A stretch of DNA of 64,000 bases from the NCBI GenBank assembly GCA_028281025.1, contig JANQKR010000048.1, forward strand, positions 62,001 through 126,000, in the 5' to 3' direction. The position numbers and the translations under genes were made by a program. A model generated the notes under the pieces. That model made no database searches and was not told where the DNA came from. It was given only the letters and a program-made list of their open reading frames with translations. Every line of letters starts with the position of its first letter. Position 1 is the first letter of the stretch. This document shows positions 1 through 9,245 of this stretch, one piece after another. The DNA is from Croceivirga sp. Its GTDB lineage: Bacteria > Bacteroidota > Bacteroidia > Flavobacteriales > Flavobacteriaceae.

Positions 1-1
1 A

Positions 2-175
2 GAAGTTGAAATACTAAAACTTATTTCTGAGGGCTTCAGTTCAAAGGAAATTGCTGATTATCTACATATATCTACGGGTACCGTACGTACCCACAGAAAA
101 AACATACTTAACAAAACCGAGTTTAAAAACCTAACCCAGGCTGCGATTTACTATGTGAGGGAAGGGTTGATCTAA
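2..175 (+). CDS. LuxR-type HTH regulator, C-terminal part (cut by window start)
   Basis: An open frame enters from the left edge and stops with TAA at 173-175. Its 57 visible residues are a complete LuxR/NarL-type DNA-binding helix-turn-helix: SSKEIADYLHIS, then TVRTHRKNIL as recognition helix. The family binds DNA as a transcription factor. It resembles the HTH of the two regulators at 984 and 1761 (SKHTVxTHRKNILRK), so it is probably a third paralogue or relative with its sensor domain outside the window. The hydrolase gene begins 27 bases downstream on the same strand. The family is clear; its sensor and target are unknown. Confidence 0.8.
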   Translation, partial: EVEILKLISEGFSSKEIADYLHISTGTVRTHRKNILNKTEFKNLTQAAIYYVREGLI

Positions 176-202
176 TGCGCAGACCACCTCAGGGATACTT
201 AA

Positions 203-976
203 ATGAAAACACTACATTTAGAATCGAAGAAAGGGGATAAGAACAGCACATTGGTATTTGTGCACGGCAACAGCCAAAATCTTCATTTTTGGGATAACCA
301 GTTAAATAGTCCTTTTTTTAATGGGTTCCATTGTATTGCTCTTGATTTGCCGGGACATGGTAATTCACCAAAACTGGAAAACTATCAAATTCCGAATTTG
401 ATGACTGTCCTTTCAAACACCATAAATCAATTTGGGCAAATCGTACTCATAGGGCATTCATTGGGTGGCCATATCATATTGCAATCGCTATCAAAAATTA
501 AGAATTGTATTGGGCTGGTATTGATAGGTACTCCACCGTTGAAGAAACCTTTGAATATGAACGAAGCATTTTCCCCAGATGAAAGAATGGCCTTGTTATT
601 CAAACAACAACTATCGAAAAAAGAGCGAGAAGCACTACTAGAATTCGTTGGTTGTAATCCTAACAGCTCCCTTGCCCAAGATGCATTGGAAATGACTGAC
701 GCTAAATTCAGAAGTGATATTTCCAATTCCGTTGCGGCAGGGGAACTGGTCGATGAATTGGATGTACTTAAAAGTATCGATTTTCCAGTGGCGCTTGTTG
801 TAGGTGAAAATGACCTGTTGACCAATAAAGACTATGTAAATACTATTGGATTTCCATCCCTTTGGAAAGAACAGGTGCAATACATTCCCGGAACCGGACA
901 TACCCCGCAATTGAAAAAACCTGAGGTGTTTAACAAATTGTTGTCTGATTTTATAAATGGTATCGGATTAAAATAA
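203..976 (+). CDS. alpha/beta hydrolase
   Basis: 257 residues with the alpha/beta-hydrolase fold. Visible: oxyanion-hole HG (VHGNSQN, residues 20-26), nucleophile elbow GHSLGG with Ser86, acid in VVGEND (Asp204) and catalytic His in GTGHTPQ (His233). The triad is complete, so an active esterase or related hydrolase is likely; the substrate cannot be read from sequence. There is no signal peptide, so it is probably cytoplasmic. It lies between LuxR-type regulator genes (27 bases after one, 7 before the next) and may be co-transcribed with them; a role in making or clearing a small-molecule signal is possible but only inferred from position. Confidence 0.85.
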   Translation: MKTLHLESKKGDKNSTLVFVHGNSQNLHFWDNQLNSPFFNGFHCIALDLPGHGNSPKLENYQIPNLMTVLSNTINQFGQIVLIGHSLGGHIILQSLSKIKNCIGLVLIGTPPLKKPLNMNEAFSPDERMALLFKQQLSKKEREALLEFVGCNPNSSLAQDALEMTDAKFRSDISNSVAAGELVDELDVLKSIDFPVALVVGENDLLTNKDYVNTIGFPSLWKEQVQYIPGTGHTPQLKKPEVFNKLLSDFINGIGLK

Positions 977-983
977 ACCTTAA

Positions 984-1757
984 ATGCGGAGAGCTTTGAA
1001 ACCAGATACCAAACCAAAAATAACTCAGGAGAACCTGATGAAATTCGCTGACAATATCTCGGATTACCTTAAAAACAAAAATGTTGACGAGGCAACTTGG
1101 AAAAACTTAAATGAATTCCCATTGCTATCCAAACAGGCACTATATGTAATGGATTGGAAGAAAAAAACCATTACTTACCAGAGAAATATTGACAAACTAT
1201 TAGGGTACAACAATTATGAATTTGATTTTGAAACAGCCCTGGGTATGATTCATCCAGAAGATATTGCAGTGGTGTCACGTGTGGTCAAAGGAACCGTTCA
1301 TCATTATGTACATTCCAAAACGGTGGAACCTGATTCTTATTTGACCTTAACCTATCGTTTTCTTAAAAAAGACGGATCTATTATAAAATTATTACGGCAG
1401 ACCGGAGCTTTTGAGGTATCAAATAAGGGAGAACTTATTAGTAACTGGTCTTTGATTACAGCTATCGATTTTGTTTCAAACAATAATCAAGTAGAATGGA
1501 ATCTTAACACCAATGAAGTGGATTTTTTAAAGTTTAAGGACAACGTTTATAGAGAATTTAGGGACTTTTTTTCTCCAAGGGAATTGCTGATTGTACATGG
1601 CATCAAAAAAGGGTTAAAGAGTATGGAAATAGCCCAAGAACTATCTATAAGTAAGCATACGGTTGACACGCATCGAAAAAATATTCTTCGAAAATGTGGT
1701 TGCACCAATAAGGAACAGCTTTTGCGTTTTTGCGCGGTAAATGGCATTTGTTCATAA
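984..1757 (+). CDS. PAS-like sensor with LuxR-type HTH
   Basis: 257 residues. Residues about 53-165 look like a PAS_3-type sensor fold (MDWKKKTITYQRNIDKLLGY, then IHPEDI, then a YRFLKKDGS strand). Residues about 195-250 are a LuxR-type HTH (FSPRELLIVHGIKKG, EIAQELSISKHTVDTHRKN). It is therefore a one-component transcription factor with a putative ligand- or redox-sensing PAS domain and no receiver domain. It starts 7 bases after the hydrolase stop and ends 3 bases before its paralogue, so the three are probably one operon. The two PAS-LuxR proteins are similar along their whole length, indicating tandem duplication. The ligand is unknown. Confidence 0.8.
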   Translation: MRRALKPDTKPKITQENLMKFADNISDYLKNKNVDEATWKNLNEFPLLSKQALYVMDWKKKTITYQRNIDKLLGYNNYEFDFETALGMIHPEDIAVVSRVVKGTVHHYVHSKTVEPDSYLTLTYRFLKKDGSIIKLLRQTGAFEVSNKGELISNWSLITAIDFVSNNNQVEWNLNTNEVDFLKFKDNVYREFRDFFSPRELLIVHGIKKGLKSMEIAQELSISKHTVDTHRKNILRKCGCTNKEQLLRFCAVNGICS

Positions 1758-1760
1758 AAG

Positions 1761-2549
1761 ATGAAGAAAAACACAACAAAGGCTATTTCAAATGAAAACC
1801 CCGAACCAGAGGTGTTTCCGGTTGATTTAATGCTTTTTGCCCAGGAAACCGCCACATTTCTGGCGGATAAGGTCCCACAAAGAAAAACATTTGATGATTT
1901 GCAAAATTTTCCTTTAATCCCTGGGAAACAGGCCATATATGTTATGGATTGGCAGAAAAACGAAGTAACCTTCCAAAGGAACATTGACAAACTATTGGGC
2001 TATAACGAGGAAGAATTTAATGACAGTATAATACATACCAAAATCCACCCAGATGATATTAATGTGGTTTCCAGGGTCATAAAAGGGGTCGTGGACCATT
2101 ACGTACATTTGGATACAACAAGTAGGCATACGTATCTGACCATTACCTATCGGTTGATCAAACGTGATGGTAATGCCATAAAGATTTTGAGGCAATCGGG
2201 AGCATATGAAGCCATTTCAAATGGTCAACTCATCAGCAATTGGTCGTTGATCACTGATATAGGATTTATTTCCAATAACAACCAAGTTGAATGGGATGTC
2301 AATTCCAATGAAGTGGACAGATCAAAATTCAAGGAAAAGGTTTACCGAGAGTTTAATGGCTTTTTTACTCCACGGGAATTGTTGATTATCAATGCCATTA
2401 AAAAAGGGTTTAAAAATACGGAGATTGCCGAGCAACTATCCATAAGCAAACACACCGTACTTACACATCGAAAAAACATCTTACGCAAGTGCAATTGTTC
2501 CAACAAAGAACAACTTCTCTCTTTCTGTTATCGTAACGGAATTTTCTGA
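1761..2549 (+). CDS. PAS-like sensor with LuxR-type HTH (tandem paralogue)
   Basis: 262 residues, colinear with the upstream gene: the same PAS-like block (MDWQKNEVTFQRNIDKLLGY, IHPDDI, VDHYVH, RLIKRDGN) and the same C-terminal HTH (FTPRELLIINAIKKGF, SISKHTVLTHRKNILRK). The N-terminal about 30 residues differ. The second helix-turn-helix helix is nearly unchanged between the copies, so they may bind overlapping sites while sensing different inputs. The start is 3 bases after the previous stop. After its TGA, 122 bases without a gene precede the outer-membrane protein gene; the stretch holds AT-rich sequence and no clear terminator. Confidence 0.8.
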   Translation: MKKNTTKAISNENPEPEVFPVDLMLFAQETATFLADKVPQRKTFDDLQNFPLIPGKQAIYVMDWQKNEVTFQRNIDKLLGYNEEEFNDSIIHTKIHPDDINVVSRVIKGVVDHYVHLDTTSRHTYLTITYRLIKRDGNAIKILRQSGAYEAISNGQLISNWSLITDIGFISNNNQVEWDVNSNEVDRSKFKEKVYREFNGFFTPRELLIINAIKKGFKNTEIAEQLSISKHTVLTHRKNILRKCNCSNKEQLLSFCYRNGIF

Positions 2550-2671
2550 CACATCGGCAAAACGATTGATTTTACCGATAAAAAACACTTTCTAGGCCAA
2601 AAAATACGCATTAGTGGGTATTTTTTTCTTTCCTATCAATGTGTAGTTTCATTTTTCAATCAAACCAACCC

Positions 2672-3430
2672 ATGACCAAACTTAAATTTTCCTTCGTTCT
2701 CTTTTGTCTAATAGGTTGGCAGGTATTTTCGCAAAGTGAAACTTCCCTGGGCAAAAATATGGTTAAGTTCAACTTGGCGGGCCTGGCTTCCGGGAACTAT
2801 CAAATCGGCGCGGAGCGGGTATTGTTCAGACCAATTTCTGTAGGTGTTTGGTACAGTATGGTTCCTATGGGACAAAGCCCTGCACTTTACACCACAAAAT
2901 ATGCACTTGATTTTAATGAGGAACTGATTAGTTTAATCGAGAGATCCGATGTGGAGTACAATGCATTTATTGCAGAGGTAAGGGTGTATTTTGGCAAAGG
3001 TCCTGCAAAGGGATTCTATATTGGCCCATTTTACCAAACCGCCAAATATAGCTTTGAAAATTTTCCTTTTGAATATGAATCGGATGCCGGACCTACGGAA
3101 CGGCTGTCCAGGACCAGGGGTTCTGTATACAGGGACTCCTATGGCCTTATGATCGGTGCGCAGTTTAACATTGGCAGACATTTGGTCTTGGATTGTTTTA
3201 TAGGCCCTAATTATTCAAGTGCATCGGGGAACTTTTTAGGCCTATCACCGGACCTCTCCCTAAACGAAGAGAGTTCTTTAAGGTCGAATTTAGAAACAAT
3301 ATTTTCAGAAGAACCTGATCTGTTGACCGAAATTGGGAGAATTACCACCAGCAGCACCGGAGCGCTTGTTGAAATATATCCCGATTGGTTTGATCTAAGG
3401 GCAGGTTTGAGCATAGGCTTTAGGTTTTAG
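2672..3430 (+). CDS. outer-membrane beta-barrel-like protein
   Basis: Start chosen at ATG 2672, which gives a normal signal peptide (MTKLKFSFVLFCLIGWQVFSQ, cut after FSQ); an in-frame ATG at 2639 would put 11 residues in front of it. The mature part of about 230 residues alternates polar and aromatic residues in a beta-barrel pattern and contains short strands such as KGFYIGPFYQTAKYSF and RHLVLDCFIGPNYSSASG, ending in Phe (LSIGFRF), as outer-membrane barrels usually do. It resembles DUF3575-like small outer-membrane proteins of Bacteroidota; I cannot assign a function. It precedes two lipoprotein genes on the same strand. Confidence 0.6.
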   Translation: MTKLKFSFVLFCLIGWQVFSQSETSLGKNMVKFNLAGLASGNYQIGAERVLFRPISVGVWYSMVPMGQSPALYTTKYALDFNEELISLIERSDVEYNAFIAEVRVYFGKGPAKGFYIGPFYQTAKYSFENFPFEYESDAGPTERLSRTRGSVYRDSYGLMIGAQFNIGRHLVLDCFIGPNYSSASGNFLGLSPDLSLNEESSLRSNLETIFSEEPDLLTEIGRITTSSTGALVEIYPDWFDLRAGLSIGFRF

Positions 3431-3476
3431 TGCCTAATTCCATGGACAACTTATACCTAAAGAATCAAATAATAGT

Positions 3477-3995
3477 ATGGAGAGAATTGATGGAACGGTT
3501 AAAAGAAGAGTAAAGAATTGCTTCATCACAGTGTTTGTGTTGATTCTAATTGGTTGTGCCAAAGACGATTTGTTTTTGGGAACAGCCGGTGATGATTACA
3601 GGGTCGAGATTACACTTTCCGGTGATGTGGAGAATTTTGATCAAACCCTTGAAGTTAATGGGACCGACTTTACAGGTGATTTTTCAGGGAGCGATTTTTC
3701 CAATAGCGATATTTTTGAAATACTTCCCGGGGGGGCTTCAATAACCCACTCATTTGGATATTTAAATTCCACGTTTGGGGACGGAGGTGAGAAAACCATT
3801 GTATTGGCTGGGGATGACAGACTCACATTTTTCGTTTTATACACCAACAGCCCCAAAGAACAGCTCGAAGAGCAATTTAATATGGAAGCCTCCATAACGG
3901 TATTCAAAAACGACGATCGGATAGAGAATATAAACCGGACCTTTTCCACATCAAGAATGGAAAAAACGGAACTGAAATGGTTTTATGCCTACTAA
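3477..3995 (+). CDS. small lipoprotein of unknown function
   Basis: 172 residues. A basic N-terminus is followed by a hydrophobic stretch and a lipobox ending in Cys27 (LILIGC), predicting signal peptidase II processing and lipid anchoring. The next residues are AKDD; acidic residues after the lipid-bearing Cys are common in surface-exposed Bacteroidota lipoproteins. The mature part is Ser/Thr/Asp-rich and beta-like with no motif I recognise. It lies 46 bases after the outer-membrane protein gene and 31 before the next lipoprotein gene, so the three may form one transcription unit. Confidence 0.6.
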   Translation: MERIDGTVKRRVKNCFITVFVLILIGCAKDDLFLGTAGDDYRVEITLSGDVENFDQTLEVNGTDFTGDFSGSDFSNSDIFEILPGGASITHSFGYLNSTFGDGGEKTIVLAGDDRLTFFVLYTNSPKEQLEEQFNMEASITVFKNDDRIENINRTFSTSRMEKTELKWFYAY

Positions 3996-4026
3996 CAAAA
4001 ATTAGACTTCGGTCATAAAGTAAAAA

Positions 4027-6753
4027 ATGAAAAAGATATACCACTTTTTATTTGCGGTCCTTTTACTTGGTTGCATTGATAATGATACGGACAAGCCATA
4101 TAGTGAATTTGAAGAAACCGTTACCCCTGTTGAAGAACCGGAAATACCTGAAGACCAACTGGATTTGGTAACCGTAAATGTAAAGGTAAGCCTACCCGAA
4201 GGTTCTTCGCTATCGGAAGAAGACCTATTGGTTTCTTCCCTGCTTACCGCTGATATTCCAGTTGTTGGTGGAGAAAGCGCTGTAAATGTGTTCGAAGGAG
4301 GGGGCTATGAAATGTATTTCGCGGAGGATTCCGCTGGGAATATCGTTTTGATGAATTATTTTAATCCAGCCACGAACCAAGGCAATGATCTAAATTCCAC
4401 TACAACCGCCATTGCAATGGTCATGCTCCAACCTTGGGTTACTGATTTGAGTGCTGGAGCCAAAGATGAACTCATAGCGTCCCTAGGGTCCTATCCGGAA
4501 TATACTTCTTTAATTCAAGAAATTGATAATGCCATAATTTCTGGTGGCGGAACACTTTTAAACGATGGGGTACAAGAAAAACTGGATGAATTGGTGGGTC
4601 GTTTGATTGCCCTAAACCTGTCGACTTCGAAAAGTTCAAAAGCTGGGAACCAGGTCAAAGATCCACTTGAAATCAATGTTGAGGATGGAAACGTTTCAAT
4701 CACCAATAAAAGTGCAATGGCTTACGGCATTAGAGTCAATGATCAAACACCTCAACTAATCGATGGTGCAGATAAAGATCTCTTGGGATTTTCCAATTGG
4801 TCCGGTATTCTGGATGGAAACTTTGGAACTCCAAAAACATTGTCCATTACTTTGACTTCTTCGCCCCCATATGACATTGTCTGTGATAGCGGATCTCCTT
4901 TTGCGGAAGGTTCCGCAACCATTCCTTTGGCCCAATACTACAACGTTGGTAAAATTGCTTTGGATGTCTTGAGTTTGGTTTCTCCCGTATTTAAAATCAG
5001 TGATAGCGATTGTATCAATGCAATTGGCACATCCATGATTTCTCAAAACAGTCAACTCTTAATTGTAAATAATGGTAATGATCTATATTTAAGAATATTG
5101 GAGGTGCTTTCCAAAATAGGTGGGGACATTATAGGCATCCTTGAGAGCTGCGGTACTAACCAAAGTACGCTTTTTGGAGCCATAAAGGCGGACAAGGTCC
5201 TTAAAGTTTTGGCGGCGGCGAACTTGGCGCTTAAAGCAAAAAACGTTACCGAACTCGGAATAAATCTGTATGACTGGTATCGCTATGATTCACCAATTGA
5301 TTTTTGTCTGGATGATAAACAAGGTGAATTGGGCATTTGTGAAAACTTAAGTATAGTCCAAGAGTTGGATTTTGGTAAAATACCTGTTGGTGCAGGAATA
5401 GAAATCCAAAATAGTTTTATCCTGGAAAATGCCTCGCAGGAGGATGTTACTATTGACAATATCTTTTTTCCAAACGCTAATTATATCTTGTCAGATGGTC
5501 AGGACAATTTGATTGTTCAGGTTGGCCAATCGCTGGAAATTTTTGTGGAATACCTACAACTAGATCAACAGGAACCCGGTGGGGAAATAGAAATATTTAC
5601 AAGTTTGACATCGAGCCCTGAAGACGTTTTAAAAGTTCCCATACAAGGTTCAATAATTGATCCCTTGGAAATTGGAATTTCGGGATCGTCATCGAATCAA
5701 TTGGATTTCCCCGAGGTACTCTTGGGAAATTCCTTCACACAAGAAATCATACTCAGAAATACTTCCGATTATGAAATAAGCGTACTAAATCCAGGAAGCA
5801 GTAACACTTTGGTGGATGGCTTCAATTATCCATGGGAATGGTCCTCTCTTGCTTTAGCGGGTAATTCCGAAACAATTTTGCAAATTACATTTGATCCTTT
5901 AAGTGCCAGGCAATATTCTGAGACTATTGAATTTATATCAAATAGCACTCAGGCCCCTTTATCGTTGGTACTTACTGGAGAGGGTGTAGAATCATTTGTT
6001 TCCGCAATCATTGAAGGGGACAATCCGGATTTTGGTCAGGTAGATCTGCAATCATCGGTATCAAAAAGGTTGGATATCACCAACAATTCCAATAGCGAAG
6101 AGGTTACAATAACTTTTGTGGCCAGTAATTCCAATGATTTTACTATTGATTACACCAATTATAACGCAACTTTGGCTCCCAATCAATCTACTTCGGTGAC
6201 CATTATATTCAGTCCTCAAAGTGCGGGGCCAAAAAGTGGTGAAATTGTAGTGGAAACGGATATAGCAGGGAGTTTTTCGTTACAGGTAACTGGGGAAGGT
6301 ACAGAAAATAATACCATAGATATATTCGGGGAATGGACACCTACATGGGAAGTGGCTCAATGCGATATCCTCGGCACTTACTGTTGCGGATGTTCATTTC
6401 ATCAAAACGCACGCAATTTTATATTTGAGGGACCAAATACATACATATGCGCTTCAAACCAAGTTTGTGGTGAACTGAATTGGCAAACCCAGCAAATTGG
6501 AAGTTCCGATAGACCTATCACCAACGAGTGGACGATCACCGTAGCGGATGACCTGTCACTAACGTTATCCATTACCATACGAAGTGGCCAAACAAGCGGA
6601 TTCCAATTTACCGATAGAACGTTAACGTGGGAAGGAACATATGATCCGGAAACGGATTCATATACTGGGGAGTATGAAGCTAATTTTTATGGTGGCCTAA
6701 TAATAAGTGCAGAAGCACGTGGTACATTGACGCTACAACGAGTCCAAAATTAA
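4027..6753 (+). CDS. large lipoprotein with Hydin/ASH-like (choice-of-anchor D) repeats
   Basis: 908 residues with a lipobox at Cys16 (VLLLGC). Residues about 40-430 form an unassigned region. From about 440 to 760 there are three repeats of an ASH/Hydin-type beta-sandwich, each with a xLDFGxxxxG-like start (LDFGKIPVG, LDFPEVLLG, PDFGQVDLQ) followed by an xxNxS strand, as in choice-of-anchor D proteins. The last about 140 residues form a separate domain with a Cys-rich beginning (CDILGTYCCGC) and a beta-rich end. It is probably surface-exposed and adhesive or structural; this is inferred from domain type only. Confidence 0.65.
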   Translation: MKKIYHFLFAVLLLGCIDNDTDKPYSEFEETVTPVEEPEIPEDQLDLVTVNVKVSLPEGSSLSEEDLLVSSLLTADIPVVGGESAVNVFEGGGYEMYFAEDSAGNIVLMNYFNPATNQGNDLNSTTTAIAMVMLQPWVTDLSAGAKDELIASLGSYPEYTSLIQEIDNAIISGGGTLLNDGVQEKLDELVGRLIALNLSTSKSSKAGNQVKDPLEINVEDGNVSITNKSAMAYGIRVNDQTPQLIDGADKDLLGFSNWSGILDGNFGTPKTLSITLTSSPPYDIVCDSGSPFAEGSATIPLAQYYNVGKIALDVLSLVSPVFKISDSDCINAIGTSMISQNSQLLIVNNGNDLYLRILEVLSKIGGDIIGILESCGTNQSTLFGAIKADKVLKVLAAANLALKAKNVTELGINLYDWYRYDSPIDFCLDDKQGELGICENLSIVQELDFGKIPVGAGIEIQNSFILENASQEDVTIDNIFFPNANYILSDGQDNLIVQVGQSLEIFVEYLQLDQQEPGGEIEIFTSLTSSPEDVLKVPIQGSIIDPLEIGISGSSSNQLDFPEVLLGNSFTQEIILRNTSDYEISVLNPGSSNTLVDGFNYPWEWSSLALAGNSETILQITFDPLSARQYSETIEFISNSTQAPLSLVLTGEGVESFVSAIIEGDNPDFGQVDLQSSVSKRLDITNNSNSEEVTITFVASNSNDFTIDYTNYNATLAPNQSTSVTIIFSPQSAGPKSGEIVVETDIAGSFSLQVTGEGTENNTIDIFGEWTPTWEVAQCDILGTYCCGCSFHQNARNFIFEGPNTYICASNQVCGELNWQTQQIGSSDRPITNEWTITVADDLSLTLSITIRSGQTSGFQFTDRTLTWEGTYDPETDSYTGEYEANFYGGLIISAEARGTLTLQRVQN

Positions 6754-6805
6754 ATAGTGAAGTACAAGTTCAGGGATCATATGGGCGGGTTCCGCTTTTT
6801 CTAAT

Positions 6806-6917
6806 ACAAAAACTCGAAAAAGATATTTTCCAAGATTATCGGTAGCGACACTTCCGGTAATTTCCCCAGTAAGGGCCTCCTTGATATTTTGTGCGGCTTC
6901 CAGTACGTTTTAATATC
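6806..6917 (-). pseudogene. decayed 3' fragment of mnmE
   Basis: Read on the minus strand this stretch translates as LEAAQNIKEALTGEITGSV and then ATDNLGKYLF, which matches the end of the intact MnmE at 18212-19582 (LEAIQKVKEAL, then EITGSVTTDDLLGNIF). About 20 internal residues are missing and the frame is shifted before the place of the CIGK end. At DNA level, blocks such as aagggcctcc and ggtagcgaca align with 18256-18390. No start or G domain is present, so it is a non-functional remnant of a partial duplication. The rest of the 374-base gap (6754-7127) holds a short minus-strand open frame of 38 codons that I cannot identify. Confidence 0.6.
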
Positions 6918-7127
6918 TAAAGGCAACAAACAAAATCTGGGTTGCCGAATTTACAGGACCATTTGAGTAAAAAGCCAATAGGGTGCCCGATTCTTCCGAC
7001 ACCCGCTGGCAATTAAATTGACCCATTGGAAATTTGCACTACTCTTTTTTGAGCTTTACCCATTCTAAGAGGGGACTGAGAACGTAAATAGAACGATTAC
7101 CGGTAATCTGGTCATTCCTATTTTTAA

Positions 7128-8855
7128 TCAATTCTCTTTTGCGCCTTTGGATTTTAAGTACTTGACAATGGAATCGTGTCCCTTCCTTTCGGCCATCAAC
7201 AGGGCGGTTCGGACTCTAATGTTGCCATCACGAAGTCTTTCGGTACATATTTTATTTACATCTGCTCCTTTTTCGACAAGAAACTTTACTATGGCAAGAT
7301 GCCCTTGTTCACTTGCGTTTATCAAAGGAGTTTCATCTCCTTTTACCTCTTGGTTTATAGCTGCCCCTAATCCCACTAAGTATTCAACCAATTCGAAGTG
7401 TCCACCTTTGGAAGCCATAATCAGGGGATTACCATCACCATGAACCCCCATATTGATATCTGCTTTCAATCTCACCAATGCTTTTGCCATGGCCAGGTCC
7501 CCGTTCTTGGAAGCTTGAATCAAAGCACTACCGTCTCCAGGAAATTTTTTGTTTACGTCGACCCCTTTAGCAACCAAAAGTTCGACCAGTTCAATATCCC
7601 CATTCCGGGCGGCCAACCACAGCGGATGGCCATCGCTATTGGTCCCTAGATTTGGATCGGCTCCCTTTTCCAATAAATACCGGGCTATCTGAAGTCTGTT
7701 TTGCCTGATAGCCATAACCAGGGCCGTTCCCTCTCCCTCTTGCACAAGATTTACGTCAGCACCTTTCGCGATCAATTCTTTGACCCGATCAAAATCCCCA
7801 ATTCGAACTGCATACAAAAGCGGCGCAAGATCTCGGTCAATGTCATCATCATATTCATTATCAAATCTTTCCGCAGTGTTACGTTCACCAAGGGATACCA
7901 CTTTTTCCTGAGCTTTGACCGAAAGGGGTTGATTCAGTAATAACAAGGTTACTACTAGGGTTGGAGCAATGAATGCATACTTCCAATAACTGTGTGTGTT
8001 CGATTTCCTTTTGTTCATCATGACGATTCGTTTTTTAATTAATGATTGATTGTAATTCGAGACGATGGTGAGCGGCTTTCGCTCCACTGCTATCTCAATA
8101 AGGTTCAACTGATACTTTTCCGTTTCAACCGCTGGCGATTTTAGTAGGAGCGCATCAGTTTGGTATTCAATATTTTTCTCAATGTCTTTCTTGAACAACC
8201 ACACAATTGGATTGAACCAAAGGATAATGATGGCAATTTCAGCTATAAGCAGATCAATGGAGTGCATCAGTTTTACATGGATTTTCTCATGCTCCAGTAT
8301 TTGCTCATAGGTTTCGGAATTGTACTTCCCTGGATTTAAAAGGATATAGTTGAAAAAAGAGCGGGGACCATAATCATCCTCAACATTAACTATGGTACAG
8401 TTCACATCATCAACTTTATCAACCGTTCTTTGCACTTGAAAAAAAACAGTTGCCAATTGAAAGAGTAGATGTGCAGCTAATACAATGACACCAAAAACAT
8501 AAATTGCAAACAGCCAAAATCCAATGCTTTTGCCAGTGGTAGGCGGAACATTGGTTGGGTTATTTTCTTGGGACATTACGTAATTAGTCGACCTCACATT
8601 TTCTGGGTCGGATTCTGCGGAGGAAACAAAACTTTCTTGGGGTTCTTGTAGGGGTGTTTGTTCCAGCCAATCACTAACAACCCCTTGATGGTTTACCAAT
8701 TCTGGAAGCGCAATAAAAGGAAGTAAAAAGACCATTAGTAAACCCACCAGAAGATACATGCGGTTTACGGCAAAAAAACTTTCGCGCTCCAACAAGAGTT
8801 TGTAAAAGAGCCATAAAATCAAAATCACAACAGAAGCCTTTACTAGGAATACCAT
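7128..8855 (-). CDS. BlaR1/M56-family membrane metallopeptidase with ankyrin repeats
   Basis: 575 residues. The N-terminal about 300 are an M56 (BlaR1/MecR1-type) peptidase: membrane segments near residues 3-20, 34-50, 112-140 and 203-222, with the zinc motif HEKIH at 189-193 between them (His189, Glu190, His193). A further hydrophobic segment lies at about 293-310 (WKYAFIAPTLVVTLLLL). Residues about 344-575 are six to seven ankyrin repeats (pattern GADVN, ALxxAxxxG). BlaR1 proper ends in a penicillin-binding sensor; here ankyrin repeats occupy that place. It is followed 3 bases upstream by a BlaI-type repressor gene, so the pair should be a signal-triggered derepression switch. The signal is unknown. 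Confidence 0.85.
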   Translation of the reverse strand: MVFLVKASVVILILWLFYKLLLERESFFAVNRMYLLVGLLMVFLLPFIALPELVNHQGVVSDWLEQTPLQEPQESFVSSAESDPENVRSTNYVMSQENNPTNVPPTTGKSIGFWLFAIYVFGVIVLAAHLLFQLATVFFQVQRTVDKVDDVNCTIVNVEDDYGPRSFFNYILLNPGKYNSETYEQILEHEKIHVKLMHSIDLLIAEIAIIILWFNPIVWLFKKDIEKNIEYQTDALLLKSPAVETEKYQLNLIEIAVERKPLTIVSNYNQSLIKKRIVMMNKRKSNTHSYWKYAFIAPTLVVTLLLLNQPLSVKAQEKVVSLGERNTAERFDNEYDDDIDRDLAPLLYAVRIGDFDRVKELIAKGADVNLVQEGEGTALVMAIRQNRLQIARYLLEKGADPNLGTNSDGHPLWLAARNGDIELVELLVAKGVDVNKKFPGDGSALIQASKNGDLAMAKALVRLKADINMGVHGDGNPLIMASKGGHFELVEYLVGLGAAINQEVKGDETPLINASEQGHLAIVKFLVEKGADVNKICTERLRDGNIRVRTALLMAERKGHDSIVKYLKSKGAKEN

Positions 8856-8858
8856 GGT

Positions 8859-9221
8859 CTAAGACTTTTTTGATTTTATAATGGTGATCAGTTCTTCAAT
8901 CTCACTATCGGATAGTTTTTCCTGTTTTGCAAAGTGTGCCATCATTTTGGTCAAGGAGTTTCCAAAATATTTTTTCTTGATGTCCTCCACATGCTGCTTT
9001 CTATAGTTGTCCAATGGTATTAGGGCACTATACTTGTCTATATTTCCAAGCTTTGTGGATTCCAGAAAGCCCTTTTTGACCAAAATCTTTACAATGGTTG
9101 CGACCGTATTGTAATGGGGTTTTGGCTCGGGTAATTCCGCTACGATATCTCGGATAAAGATGCCATCGGTTTGCCAAATTATTTGCATGATCTGGTCTTC
9201 ACGCTCCGTCAATTTCTTCAT
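8859..9221 (-). CDS. BlaI/MecI/CopY-family transcriptional repressor
   Basis: 120 residues, the usual size of BlaI-type repressors. The N-terminal winged helix is recognisable (LTEREDQIMQIIWQ, IRDIVAELPEP, YNTVATIVKILVKKGFL), with a C-terminal dimerisation helix rich in Lys and Glu. Family members bind palindromic operators as dimers and are cleaved or released after the partner M56 peptidase is activated. It is first in a two-gene unit with the M56-ankyrin gene (3-base gap). Two palindromes 25-61 bases upstream of its start are good candidates for its own operator, giving autorepression of the pair. Confidence 0.9.
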   Translation of the reverse strand: MKKLTEREDQIMQIIWQTDGIFIRDIVAELPEPKPHYNTVATIVKILVKKGFLESTKLGNIDKYSALIPLDNYRKQHVEDIKKKYFGNSLTKMMAHFAKQEKLSDSEIEELITIIKSKKS

Positions 9222-9245
9222 GGATAATTTGATTATGGCACAATA

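Noticed and set aside
4481-4495. Further copy of the CCTAGGG palindrome
   Set aside because: Lies inside the lipoprotein coding sequence and lacks the flanking T/A arms.
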